Part shown: positions 13,857 to 25,543 of the stretch, piece by piece | Position numbering within the stretch: position 1 is the first letter of the stretch | How the letters are laid out: every line of letters starts with the position of its first letter | Assembly (NCBI GenBank): GCA_964023275.1 | Contig: OZ029917.1 | Span: 26,602,505 to 26,666,504 of the forward strand | Source: Norana najaformis | Taxonomy: Eukaryota; Annelida; Clitellata; Crassiclitellata; Hormogastridae | DNA length: 64,000 nucleotides | Direction of reading: 5' to 3' | Notes under the pieces: generated by a model | The model's input: the letters and a program-made list of their open reading frames with translations, nothing else | Database searches by the model: none | What the model was told of the DNA's origin: nothing | Position numbers and translations under genes: made by a program

Positions 13857-13928
13857 TGGGCCCACATTGGGCCCGCATTGTGTCATGCGTAGTAACTGGT
13901 GACCAACTATGGGTGCAATGTGGGCCCA
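13857..13928. repeat. Perfect 13-bp inverted repeat
   Basis: TGGGCCCACATTG (13857-13869) and its exact complement CAATGTGGGCCCA (13916-13928) flank a 46-bp loop that contains a further GGGCCC. It may be the core of a small foldback repeat. Confidence 0.7.
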
Positions 13929-14051
13929 AGGCGCCAAGCTGTCAGGGAAGAGACTTGTTGTGGAGTGGCAGCGACTGAAGAGCTGAAATGAGAAGAGGCG
14001 CCAGATGAGCATATGATCGCAAACATGTTTATGCAAGAAAGAGGGATGCAT

Positions 14052-14800
14052 ATCCTCCTACAGGAAATTCTTCAATTTAGTGTTATCTTCCTTTCTGGAC
14101 GACTGCTTCCGTTTGTGCCAGTCAATACCACGGACCATCTACTTGCGCCTCTCTTCTCTGCACCTACACCAGCTATAGACCTATCTACGCCGTCTGATAA
14201 ATGCTCAATTTCTTAACGCCTCTACTGCCATCAGTTGTTATGGTTAGAAGGCAGCCACTTTTTTCTGCATACCATGAAAAGACGCAATGGTAAATATATG
14301 ACTTCAACTGCCGTTGTGCTTCAATGGAGCTGATAGTTCTTTGCGAGTCATTATAGGTATAGGTTCAATAAACATCTGCGTTTTTCACTGTTAAAGTGTA
14401 TTATACTCTCAGCTTTGTATGAAAGAACTTCTTTCCTAACTGACCGCGATATTTCGCGATGAGTTTTAAGCGTCTTTGGTTTAGTAGCCTAGTTGGCCTT
14501 AGATAGGTCGCTGAAAACTCGGCCGTGTTACATGCTTTGTTAAGGATATTAATATAGTGATTAGAAGACTAGAAAGATCAATCATATTTAGCAACGCCTT
14601 CTGTTATCAAGAGTTTCTGGAGAGAATTTATGCGTCTAACGTGAGCTTAATTATGTACATATACTTATTTATTTATTTATTAAAATGATTTTGTGCATGC
14701 TAGATAAACTAACTATTAAATAGACCTTCTACTGCTACAAGACCTGCTGAATAGAAAATAAAGACAGAGGGCCTGTGTAAAGTAGTCGGCACTAGTATCT
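14052..14800. other. No recognisable gene
   Basis: AT-rich DNA without convincing coding sequence or repeat copies on either strand. Confidence 0.35.
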
Positions 14801-14939
14801 TAATCGTAATCGTAAACTCGAGATTTCTACAGCGCCCAACGAAAGCTAAGTCACGGGAACCAGCTTATTCACACGTACTCAGTCAAAAACAAAATCTACA
14901 GACAGGAAGGGTTCGGTCCCAGGTCAAGATCCAAGAGTC

Positions 14940-14980
<41 letters not shown>

Positions 14981-15080
14981 CACATGGCTACGGTGGATGG
15001 TATTTGGAATTGGATATGTAGGACAGATAAGGGGAAGGAGAGGCATCAGGATAGGATATGCGGAAGAGGAATGTACTCCT
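14801..15080 (-). mobile_element. LINE family A, 3' end, with expanded CAGG tract
   Basis: A reverse-complement copy of the LINE-A 3' UTR. It has the AATCG-type tail at 14801-14815, then CTCGAGATTTCTACAGCG, then CAGCTTATTCACA. At the site where other copies have one to three TGCC units, this copy has ten CAGG units (14941-14982). Confidence 0.85.
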
Positions 15081-16275
15081 GTGCTAACATTAGACACTGA
15101 AGTGCCTGGAAAGCCCATCGACACAAATTCATTCGTTCATTTAGTTATTTATTCATTCAGAGCATTTATATAACGCCCCTTTGATATGCCTATTAAAGCT
15201 GCTCCCAGCTCAGCGCAGCCCCGGCGAAACATAATAGTTTGTACATGTTGAGAAAAGGTACATTAGCTTTTTACAGTTTACATTTTTACATTTCCCTGCA
15301 TGGGCAGGACACGTAGATCCAGAGGAAGAGGCTGGTTCGGGTGGGTGGCCCAGCCACCGAAAAGACCCTACGACGATGAAGGCACGAAAGAGTCGGGCCA
15401 CAAGGAATGCCAGATAGTTACAAGTACTTTGATCAGACGCTATGCCAACATCCGATCACATAAACGAAAGCATTACAGACATACAAGGTGGAGGTTCTTC
15501 TGCTGCGAGAAGGATTTGCTTCTGGACTTGTCTTTCGCTTCATGACGAATGAATGTCGTTGTTCTTAGCCGTCCGAGAAGACGTTGATTGAAAACACGTG
15601 ATTGCAAGAGCTACCAATGTATACGAGTCGATCTCTCGACAAGTTTTGTCCTGTGACTGACGCGTGGATTATGTATGCATATGTTGTATAGGCCTATACA
15701 TATGTATATACAAATATAGGTCTATTAAAGGGTGGAGCGTGAAGACAATGGCTTTCCTGTCTGGCAGATTGTCGAATTGTCTTTTGTTTTCCGCTCAATC
15801 TAGACCGATGTATCTCGTTTGGTTTTGCCTCGCGTAGGGTACAAACCGTAGCAATACCCTGCCGATGCCTCGTATGCACTGCAGACTGATTAAAGACCTG
15901 TTGCTTTGAGCACTTGAGTGTCGCCCTCGTAACGCCTGAAAACAGCAGCAGCAGCAGCAGTAGCCAGCATCTCCTCGTGGCAGCCGCTTAGTCTAACTGA
16001 GATTAACACTCGGCCTGACTTGGACGCCTGCTGCCTGCTAAACGTGACTGACTGCGATCCCAGGAGCCGTCGAAACTCGTTCGGACACGACTGCCCCAGT
16101 AATATGTTGAGTCGGATATTCGGCTTAACTCGATGTTTTACATCCCAACGGGTGACAATTTCAGAGCTCCAATAATGCATTTTGGAAGCAGTACAAGAAC
16201 AGCCAAAGAATAGGCCTATAAAAATGATAGCTCGTGTGGATTTGCACTTCGATTTAACTTAATATAACATAACAA
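15081..16275. other. No recognisable gene
   Basis: A GCATTTATATAACGCC segment at about 15163 resembles LINE 3' ends seen elsewhere in the window, so 15150-15560 may be a decayed minus-strand retroelement. A GCA repeat lies at 15942-15960. The open frames on both strands do not match a family I know. Confidence 0.3.
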
Positions 16276-17899
16276 CACTGTTGTTCAAAACACCGAACCA
16301 GAGTACTTAAGTAAAAATAAAAGTAAACGTAACTTTTAGTACTTAAGTAAAAGTAAATATACTCATTGACAATTTCACTTAAGTAATTAGCAGGAAAAAT
16401 TATTCCTCCAAATTATACTTTTAAAGTAAAAAGTAAAAGTAAAGACTATTAAAGGATCTATATATAGCAAACACTTCTGTATATATGCACCATTTTTATC
16501 ATGTGATAGATAACATATTATACACAATATATTATATTATATGTATAGTGCACATACATAGAAGTGGTCTATAATATCCTTACTTTTTAAGAGTATTTCG
16601 TAGTTATATATATAACAGTAGCTTTTTCTACTCACAGTGCATGTGTAGGGCGCATATAACCTGGAGATCTATTCTCTTTTTTTTCTGACATAAAGTTTTG
16701 TCTATAGGTCTACAGTTCATTCCACTTAATTAGACGAGTTGTGTGAAACACTTCAGTGGTCGTCGTCGTCGTCTAACAAGAGGCAATCAAGTAGGTATAC
16801 AAAACCTGTTATCAATTTCACATGTGGGACCCAGGATATGAAGCACAGAGGTCACAGAGGTCAAACACAGGCGCAAATTAGCTGATAGATGACCACGTGC
16901 CTCAGTGCCCACTCTATGGCTTCCTTAAGAATTTATAAACAATATCCCTCACTGAGTCTTGTCCTTTCAAGCTCAAATCTCTGATTCTGTTCTTCCCTGG
17001 CCTGTTTCTGCCAGGGTCATTAGGTCAAAGAGGACTTCAAATACTGCTGTGGGCGAGATCCATGTCCGCACCTCGTGTACTACGAGTATACTCGAGTATA
17101 CTCCGAATGGTTTAAATTAGCTCACCCAGTGTTTCACAGATGCTCAAAGAACACTTGGAGTGTATGCGGTGGGTACTGGTAGTGTACAGCTCAAACCGCC
17201 ACTCCCCCACCTCGGCTGCCTAACACTTATCACTGTAATTTGTCAATGTAATATTGTAATTAATGCTCCAGCAGAACATGTGGCTATGTATGCTGCAGCC
17301 GCCTGGGTAATAATGCACTTGACTAGAATTACTGTTAGGCCTACTGTATTGCATTGTCACGAAAAATGGTTCTACGGCAATTCGGCGCGGACAGTTCGGA
17401 GTGGACATTTCGGAGCGGGAGAATGTTTTACTTGCGAACATAAATTAACATTTTAACTTTAATGAAATTTAATCATGTAATACCAGGATAATGCAAAACG
17501 TTCCAAAGTGCAGCTTGCAACCATGCAATCTTATCACAATACTAGGCTAACTAAAAAAAACGTCACGCATGAAACGCTTAAAAAGTTTTCTGAAAACTTA
17601 ATTCTATCTGTTTTGTTTAATCGAATAAGTTAATGTTGTGGCTGCATCCGCGCAAGTAATCAATGGATGTGCGGTTTCCATAATCTAGTACAACACTCTG
17701 CAACCGACGATCCAGATCCCGATATTTCTTCTTCCTCAGAGGAGGATCTTAAGATAGACCCGTTTACAGATGCTTGTCCATAGTGCATTTGAGAGGCACG
17801 TTAAAGGCGCTATTTTAAGGATCTTCATTCTTGATACATACGTACAAACAAATCTTAACACTTATGTATGTAACTGAACACTTGTAGCGCCTGTTGAGA

Positions 17900-18130
17900 A
17901 CCTCGCAAATAAGTAAGTTTGTGTATGTTTGTTTCTTGTAAGTACACACGTACATATTTACATATATAGGGCCTACATACATATACACATATACACATGC
18001 ATACATACATGCATCCATACATGCATACATACATACATTCATGCCTATATGCATACATTCTTGCGCATATATATATACCTACATAAAACATACATTCATG
18101 CATATATGCATATATACATACATACATAGA
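17900..18130. repeat. CATA/CATG-rich microsatellite
   Basis: Imperfect CATA, CATACATG and TATA units. The open frames on both strands here only reflect this repeat. Confidence 0.85.
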
Positions 18131-18381
18131 GCCTCTTCCGACAAATGTACCACATGAAGCGTTATTTACAAAACGATATTTATCGAAACATGAATGAAGC
18201 ATTGTTTCTTCTAATATAATTGTGAAAAAGTTTTACCTATGAATTAAATTGTAGACGAGATCTTCCGTTTTCCCTTTCTCCATTTTCAGTTTCAGTTAGA
18301 CGCTCGACGTTCATATGATTGATATTCTGTTCCTTTTGGAGTTTGACTATTAACCTCAGCAAAGTTGGGTGGGCAATAATT

Positions 18382-18535
18382 TACGCCGAATTGTCCGCTT
18401 TTTACTCCGAATTGTCCGTTTTTTACTCCGAATTGTCCGCTTTTTACTCCGAATTGTCCGCTTTTTACTCCGAATTGTCCGCGTCGAATTGTCCTACTCC
18501 GAATTGTCCTACTCCGAATTGTCCGCACCGAATCG
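18382..18535 (+). repeat. 22-bp minisatellite
   Basis: About seven units of CCGAATTGTCC plus CTTTTTACT-like spacers; the last units shorten to 16 bases. It lies in the right arm of the nested inverted-repeat element. Confidence 0.85.
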
Positions 18536-18779
18536 CCCGATTACCGAAAAAATACTTTGTAACGAACATGTCATCCAAACAGGTAACGGAATATAAGTAC
18601 TAAAATAGACGTTACAAGTAAATATATTTCTACTTTGTAATACTTCTTTATAAGTAAAAGTGCTAAAACTTTTACTTAAGTGCAGTAACTCGTTGCTAAT
18701 ACTATATTAATGTTCAACACTGCATTATAAAGTTTTTAAGCGGTTCAGAAAACATGTAATCTGTGATAAAACCAAGGCA

Positions 18780-19330
18780 AATTTAAACTTAAATGTTCAA
18801 TAATCTGTCCGTCCTAGCTTCTTCTTAAAATCTGCGATAGTGTCCATGGAGACAGAACTATCATTCAAACTAATCAAAAAGCCTACAACTCTTTCGTTGA
18901 AAAATTTCTGTCTTATTGTTCGTTTCATTTTCTTAAATAATTTATATCAGTGGCCTCGAGTAACCTTGGTCGGTGATAATTTCAAGAACCTCTTTCACTG
19001 CACTGCCTCGTTTCCAGTAGTGATGATCTTATAAGCTTCAATTAGATCTCCTTTGCTAGACATTCTCTCTAATGTTGTTAGCCCACAACTTTTCAGCCAT
19101 TCTTCATAGCTCAGACTCTTGTAACCCCAAACTAGTTTGGTAGCCCTCCTTTGCACTTTCTCAGTTGTTTAATGCCATGTTTCAGATAGGGACTCCCTCC
19201 ATACCTGGATACAATATTCCAACTGTGGCCTTACCAATGATTTGTACAGCCTCAGTATTATATCCTTGGTTCGGCTTACTAATATCCTTTTGATCATACC
19301 AAATTAGCGCTTTTAATGCTTCAACGCTAT
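18780..19330 (-). mobile_element. LINE family F, reverse transcriptase C-terminus
   Basis: Minus-strand translation gives KLVWGYKSLSYEEWLKSCGL, TTLERMSSKGDLIEAYKI and later FFNERVVGFL-like sequence, the C-terminal tail of CR1-like elements. Stops and frameshifts are frequent. The same family occurs at 5440-5775 and 6476-6906. Confidence 0.75.
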
Positions 19331-20979
19331 GCCTGAAATTGAGCATCTACCAGCTCCAGCAACTATAAAAGCTCTTAACAGGAAATTGGGTAGTACCGTG
19401 GTGTGATGCCTGAAAAAGATCTTGGAAATTCGCTGCTTGGAACATGTCTCACAGGCTCCTCAGCGAAAGGCCCACTGAACGTTACAGTATTCATATAGAG
19501 AACGTCCTCCCTTTACTCACTTACTTACGATCTCCTGGAAGAAACGATATGTGACGAGTTCTATTTATATGCATAACTAAAAGACGAACACAGTAAACGC
19601 TAAAGTCAAACGCGGTCTGGAACTTAACAGTTATAGATAACTCTACTGTTCTACTGGTTTTTGTTGTTTTGTTCTTGTCGAATCTCTCTTGTCTCTTATG
19701 TCTTTCCGGCTGGCAGCCCTTAAATAGTCTTGCGGGCATATCCTAGAAATGTTTAGAGGATTCTGGAGTCAATTCAAATCGTCCGACCTATCGAAGGAAT
19801 CCTTGAAAGTCCTCGAATGTTTCATAAGGGAGGCTGACGACCAATCAGGATAATCGATCAATCAAGGGACGCCAATTCATTCTCTGCGGTACTGTATTTA
19901 AAAGGCGCGTCTTCTGGTGATTGGTCGTGACAATAATGAGCTGAAGAGTGGCATATGGTGATCCAAGAACAACATATGGACCAGAAGATTGGAAGATAAT
20001 TTGCAACAACATGGATGAAGGAAGGCCTTCGACAAGACGGCTAGTCTAATCTGAATTTGCCCTAAAGAGACACTCCGAAATGCCTTGCCTCGCTTAGCGG
20101 AAATTTTCTGCGAAATATGATTTATCAAATTTGACGATGAAATTGCAAATTATGAAGCTAAAGTATTATATACATATATATGAGAGCAAGGTGGCTGATC
20201 AATAATCTTCACAGATAAACTGGAAGGTTAAATTGGTGCAGTTATGTTAATTTCTTGTGTGGAAATATGGAAACAAACATTTTCTGTCGCATCTAACAAG
20301 CAATAGTATTAATTTGAATTGAATACCGCAAACAAATTTGAATATTCTGGACTGCGATCAGTTTTGTACATATGATCAAAGCTAAAGTAGCATAATATTA
20401 GCTGAAAATAATCATGACTGATTATTCAAATAATTCCTAAAATTCTCAACAGAAACTTAATAAATTCGACTTGCAAGATGAGAAGCTTTTTTGTTACATT
20501 CTAATTACGCTTAGCAAAGGAAACAGGTAGGATTTTCATTTTATTATCATTAACGTCTGATAAAAGGCCTGAAGGTTATTAGTAGACACTGGAGACATTT
20601 CATCCACATACCTTTTCGCAACTCGTTGCAAGTAATGTTTAGACTCCACTGTATTTCAGATTGTTGAGCCATGATTCGTATAAGGCTGGTTTTATGCTAG
20701 CGTGCCAGATGTTGCAATTGTATACCGCAATATTAAATATGTACACACACTATGATCTTGGTGTACGGTCTGCCATAAATATAGTTTAATGCAATTATGG
20801 CTCTTTGCATTGCAATATATTCCTGTCGCTTAAAACAGTCTTATGCGCAACTTAGACTTCCGTGTAATGCGGGTTATATCGGGCAGCCACTGAGCAGCAG
20901 GGCCGCAAACTTGGCCGAAGTTTGACACCCATATCTAGCCGTTTGATCAAGTGTACGGGTGTTACAGGTTCACTTCACC
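19331..20979. other. No recognisable gene
   Basis: AT-rich DNA with short, non-protein-like open frames. Nothing was recognised on either strand. Confidence 0.35.
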
Positions 20980-21265
20980 CTTTGCAATCTCTGCGCAGTA
21001 TTTATGTTAAAAACTGAAACCTTTCCTCTTCTACAAATCCTATCTTGATTCCTCCTCTTCTCCTTATCTATCTTACTGCTTCAATTCCAAATACCATCCA
21101 CCGTAACCGTCTGCCTGCCTGCCTGCCTGACCCTTGGAACGTGACCTGGAGCTGAATCTGACTCTACCTGCCTTACGATTTTGTTTTGACTGAGCGCCTG
21201 CGAATAAGCTGGTTTCCTCGACTTTGCTTTCTCTGGGCGATGTAGAAATCTCGAGTTTACGATGA
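20980..21265 (+). mobile_element. LINE family A, 3' end
   Basis: It shares AAAAACTGAAAC, CTATCTTGATTCCTCCTC, ATACCATCCACCGTA, GCGCCTGCGAATAAGCTGG and GTAGAAATCTCGAG with the copy at 2100, then ends in a decayed ATTACG tail. It carries three TGCC units. Confidence 0.85.
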
Positions 21266-22384
21266 CAGTTTCGGTTGGGTAGAACCATGTTAACGGCAGA
21301 CTGTCCAGGCAAACATAGCTCTGCAATCTGTGTCTGATAAAAAGCAATACAAGTTATCACCCGACGAAGTTAACGGAATAAACAGCACATTTCACTGAGA
21401 TGGAACTTCAAATTGGCCTGAAGCCGCATCGATTCTTCTGTGAATAAGGAGTATGCGATCCATTTAGGTGTTTGCAAGCATCTTAGAACGGCCTGTTCCC
21501 CATTTAATACAAATTAAAATGATGCATGTGTAGGAACCGTGATCCTAATTTCCCGATCGAGTCTCTATGAGGTATGTCGGTTTCCTGGGGTAGAAGAGGA
21601 TCCATTCCCCTTCTGGGGTCACGAAACGACTGCCAAAGCAATTAATCAGAATGCAACGCTTCGATATTAGTATCACTGGGCAGTCAGATCAGCTCCTGTT
21701 CGTCTGGATCAATTCCGCTGAATATATGAACAGAACCACTAACTGAGTGCCGGTGAGTTTTTCTGTTCATTAATTCGAGACGGGATATCATGAGGCAGAT
21801 AAGGGCACTTACTATTATGCGCGCTTAAGTCATTATGCTATTTATAATTCCTGTAATGACAATTAGCCAAGCAAAATGCATTGATGACGTCTATGACCTG
21901 CGTTTGACGGATGTCCATTCGACGAACCACCAGCGCGAGACAACGCATTGATCATATCCCAATCCAGACTCAGCAATACATCGTCAACCGAAATCTGCGA
22001 TCAGAATGCGGCGCCCTCTTGCGTTTTCCAAAAACGTATCAACCGATTGGGGCTGAGTGCCGTCAAGTTCCAAATTAACCCAACGACACAACCATAAATT
22101 TACATTTTTACTTGTGCAAGTAACCAATTTAGACACATTCGTTGCCCATTAAATATTCTACTTACGGGTCAATGTTTATTTGTCCGTTTATCTATTCATC
22201 TATTGTTATTCTGCATAGCGCCATAATCCAATGACAAGGCACGACCATATGGATACAAGAAATATCGTGCTAAGAACTTGCTCAACGTCTCTAAGCAAAG
22301 TCTCGGGAGAGGTTGAAGCTGCACACTCAAGGTACTATAAATGCAATTGTATAATTGCAAGCGCTATAAATGCAGTTGTAAATG
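21266..22384. other. No recognisable gene
   Basis: Nothing protein-like or repeated was recognised on either strand. Confidence 0.35.
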
Positions 22385-22580
22385 TACACGTTTTCCTATA
22401 GCGACCGCATGGCTTCGACGCTGCTAATTTTCATTGAATTTAACGGGTGAGACTCTTCACCACCGCTGCCCGTTTGAATGGGCGCCACGCCATTTAAGGT
22501 CCCCGTCTAAGGACCGTGCTACCGTGATACTTAATATACGTGATTTTCTATAGCGACCGTATGGCCTCGACCGTCACCGT
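22385..22580 (-). mobile_element. SINE family 1, headless copy plus a second fragment
   Basis: 22385-22530 carries the SINE-1 body (TATAGCGACCGCATGG, CACCACCGCTGCCCG, GCCACGCCATTTAAGG). A second start of the same body (TATAGCGACCGTATGG) follows at 22551-22575, so two truncated copies lie in tandem. The tRNA-like heads are missing. Confidence 0.75.
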
Positions 22581-23590
22581 ATTGCATAATTGTACTTCTA
22601 GCCGATAGCTTCTTCCACACCGAGTAATTCTAGTCAAATGAGTTTATCTCTAACTTATAACGAGTTGTACTTTCAGAACACTCAGAGGAATTGCAACTGA
22701 CCTAAGTTGGCTTCTAGTCCCCTTCATACGAAAATTTGCTCTTACAACTGCTGCCCCACTCAGTTTTAAACTCTCAGTTCAGCTGGTTTTATATCTAACC
22801 CTCCAACTTGTACGTTTATCCGAAACAGTTGTGGTTTGGGCCCAAAAAGAATTATTTCTATTCTAGTCAGCTTCATTTAAAACCTGCTAAGTAACATTTG
22901 TGGCATAGCCTATTCAGTTCTTTTCGACAGTATACCCTGTTGTATTTCTTGCCATTTTTTCGTGTGATTTAATCAGTCTTATTCGAAGCACGCCGTAATT
23001 TGGCTGCACCAATTTTGATTGTAGCGTGTTGCTTGCTTATGCTTTTTTCTTTCCTCTACAACTTCTAGCACTTCGTCTGATGTCCACTGGTCTTTAGCCT
23101 TCTTTACAGTTCGACAGACTATATTGGTGGATGTCGTTTATATTCCTTTTTGAATACAATATATGTCCAGATGTATTCTATGAGGTCTTCATCTGTGATC
23201 TGTATGTTCACCTCATCTCCTCTTCGCATTTCTGTTGGATGTCTTCATCTTTCAGCTTCTTAGTGTGATACTTACCAGGATGCGATGTGCGACGAATACC
23301 ACCATCTCCCTGTCAAACACCGCAGACATCCGCATATGATAGCTTATTACAGTGATGATGGTCCAGAGTTTAACGACATCTTTTGGCATCTGTGGCCGTT
23401 GACGTCTTTAAAACATGTAGTTTTTAAATGATCGAGGTTTCTGTTCGGTTAGCCTCTGTTCGTCGTTTTCACGTCGTTGTTTCAAGCTCAGGTTTTCGCA
23501 TTGTTTAGGATCTTTAATATGCGATGACGTGTTAGCGTTTTTGTGAGGCAGGTCGGACGACAGTCTTCTTGTTCCGACGGCTGCGCTGCT
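22581..23590. other. No recognisable gene
   Basis: No convincing coding sequence. A GGCCGTTGACGTC segment at 23390-23405 resembles one near 9140. Confidence 0.35.
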
Positions 23591-23604
23591 TGAATCTTTT
23601 GTCG

Positions 23605-23860
23605 ACATCATCGTTGAGGAAAAGGAGGACAGAGGAGAAGGAGAAGGCGGAGGAGAAGGAGAAGGCGGAGGAGAAGGAGAAGGAGGACGGACGAGAAAGA
23701 GGAGGACGGAGAAAGAGGACGTTGGAGGAGAAGGCGGAGGAGAAGGAGGACGGAGGAGAAACAGAAGGAGGACGGAGAAGAAGAAGAAGGAGGACGGAGG
23801 AGAAGGAAAAGGCGGAAGAGAAGGAGAAGGAAGAGGAGAATGAGGATGGAAGATCGTCTC
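23605..23860 (+). repeat. Purine-only GGAGAA/GGACGG repeat
   Basis: About 250 bases of almost pure purine built from GGAGAAGG, GGCGGA and GGACGGA words. The long Ser/Pro or Glu/Lys open frames read across it are products of composition. Such tracts can form triplex DNA. Confidence 0.9.
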
Positions 23861-23977
23861 TCCGCATGGCATTATTATTTTCGACGGCATCGGTCGTGGG
23901 CTGAAGACTTGATTGTGTTCGTCTTTTGCTTTGTGTACGTATTTTCGCTTGTTTTGCTTCGCGGCAGAATAAGTCAA

Positions 23978-23981
<4 letters not shown>

Positions 23982-24060
<79 letters not shown>
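23982..24060. repeat. (GA)n microsatellite
   Basis: About 39 uninterrupted GA units, a few hundred bases from the purine-only repeat. Confidence 0.98.
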
Positions 24061-24062
<2 letters not shown>

Positions 24063-24089
24063 TCAGGTGACATCGACCGACGTCTGCTC

Positions 24090-24175
24090 ATTTATTGTAA
24101 GCCGATCTGCCCTTTCCTCGGTCGCAGTAGATCGAACCCTCGACCAGCAGCAGATAAAAGATCCCAGTGGGTAGC
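24090..24175 (-). repeat. tRNA-like SINE head, possible
   Basis: The minus strand contains GAGGGTTCGATCTAC, close to a pol III B box, preceded by GCTACCCACTGGGATC. Only one box is clear, so this may be a decayed SINE head. Confidence 0.35.
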
Positions 24176-24769
24176 AATGCATCCTTAAAAGTCATGACCG
24201 TCATGTCTATTAATGGCAGACACTACAGTGTGACTAGAGAGCTTACAGACGTCGCTCGTCTGCTTATTGAGGACAGTCTCTGTGGGATGCAACCTGGTCA
24301 CAAAGTTAACACGACCCCCCTGTGTTGCGGAATGTTGCTACTAGAGATTTTATGTCTATAATCGTTCTGGCAAGACTTACACCAACCGGTCGCAGCTGTG
24401 GCTTTTGAAGCCCACAACAGAAGATCAGCGCACTTTCCCATAAGAGACAACTTAATGGAACTCCAGTTAGAAAGCAAATAATGGCGCCATATCATGTCAC
24501 GGCTAAAGTGGTTTGTAGACACACTCACACATGCACACACACCTACATATAATGCATATGTGTACGTACATGCGAGTATCATGCATGTATGTATCAAGAC
24601 ACCTAATATGGCGCCTTTTAATTACCCCACAAATAAGCTGCAGACACAACAGTCTGACAGAACCAAACATGTGCTTTTAAGACAGTTTGAAAATGTTTGC
24701 TGAATAAATGCGACAGTATGTCTGTGTCACGAAAGACTGTTCCAAGAGGATGGGCCAACACAGGAGAAA

Positions 24770-25490
24770 GCACGATGGTCTCGAGTTGATGCGCGAAAGC
24801 GCGGCACCTGCATGTCTCCGCGGACTGCAGAGCGCAACGATCACCGATTCTGTGAACTTGATACCGGAACACGTAGCTCTCTGATGTATTCCGGGCGGAG
24901 ACGACATGTGAGACTCGCCAGGAGAAGAATCTTGAACTTACATGTAATTCTTTCCATGACAGGGAGCCAGTGGAGTGTGTCTCTCACAGGATCGGATATA
25001 AGAAAGAACTCTGGCAACTTGGCCAGAAGTCGGGCAGCGTAGTTTTGGGCCGACAGGAACTGACGTAACCGGGACTTTGGCAGGCCTACTAAGATTGAGT
25101 TGCAGTAATCAAGCCGCGTCAGGACGAGCGAGTGAACGAAAGTGACTGCAGCGCTGAATGACAGATTGGGCTGAATGACAGATTGGGTTGAATGACAGAT
25201 TGGACTGAATGACAGATTGGGCTGACTGACAGATTGGGCTGAATGACAGATTGGGCTGACTGACAGATTGGGCTGAATGACAGATTGCGCTGAATGACAG
25301 ATTGCACCGTATGACCCGAATATAACGCAGCTGATAGTATCAAGACCTGCATTAAGAGTCTCATGCTCAGCCATGAATATCTCTCCGTCCAAGAACGCGC
25401 CCAGTTCACGGACGACGAATTGTTGATTCCAGTCTTGGAATCTCGACTTGATCAATTCTTTCTCGATTTCTGAACGCGCCTGACCATATG
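24770..25490 (-). mobile_element. LINE family C, 3' half
   Basis: Reverse transcriptase C-terminus on the minus strand: QQFVVRELGAFLDGEIFMAE, then FVHSLVLTRLDYCNSILVGL, RDTLHWLPVMERITCKFK, YIRELRVPV and FSCVGPSSWNSLS. The domain is broken between the first two pieces by a 17-bp minisatellite (25153-25315). The element's 5' half is at 26461-27038, across a LINE-B insertion. Confidence 0.8.
25153..25315 (-). repeat. 17-bp minisatellite inside the LINE-C coding region
   Basis: About ten tandem units of GACAGATTGGGCTGAAT with point variants (GGTTGAAT, GGACTGAAT, GACTGACTGA). Seventeen is not a multiple of three, so the array scrambles the frame of the reverse transcriptase at the point where LDGEIFMAEH is normally followed by the cysteine-containing helix. 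Confidence 0.9.
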
Positions 25491-25491
25491 T

Positions 25492-25543
25492 GTACTTGGC
25501 CAGATGTGTACCTGGCCAGATGTGTACCTGGCCAGATGTGTAA
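25492..25543. repeat. 16-bp minisatellite, right-hand relic
   Basis: Three units of TGTACCTGGCCAGATG, identical to the array at 26332-26460. It borders the 3' tail of the LINE-B insertion. Confidence 0.9.

Larger units (their letters stand above)
17355..18560. mobile_element. Nested inverted-repeat element with GGACAATTCGG subrepeats
   Basis: The left arm (about 17355-17420) reads CGGCAATTCGGCGCGGACA and then GTTCGGAGTGGAC. The complement of the right arm (18480-18560) reads GGCGATTCGGTGCGGACA and then ATTCGGAGTAGGAC. The right arm has expanded into a 22-bp tandem array (18382-18500). No coding capacity was found between the arms. Confidence 0.55.
16276..18722. mobile_element. Non-autonomous hAT-like element (about 2.4 kb), composite
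   Basis: The left end begins CACTGTTGTTCAAAA and the right end, complemented, begins CAGTGTTGAACA. Inside both ends lie repeated AAGTA/CTTAAGTAAAAGTA words (16310-16440 and 18590-18690). This arrangement is typical of vertebrate-type hAT non-autonomous elements. The flanking octamers are CATAACAA (16268-16275) and CATTATAA (18723-18730), matching at six of eight positions, as expected for an old 8-bp duplication. No transposase is encoded. A second inverted-repeat element (17355-18560) and CATA repeats fill the interior. Confidence 0.55.

Noticed and set aside
17815..18202. Cys/Tyr/Met-rich open frames on both strands
   Set aside because: They come from CATA/CATG repeats.
21073..21360. Two overlapping minus-strand frames of about 90 codons
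   Set aside because: They are antisense to a LINE-A 3' end.
23408..24091. A 227-codon Ser/Pro-rich minus-strand frame and its Glu/Arg-rich plus-strand counterpart
   Set aside because: They are translations of the purine-only repeat and the (GA)n tract, with no unique sequence of protein character.
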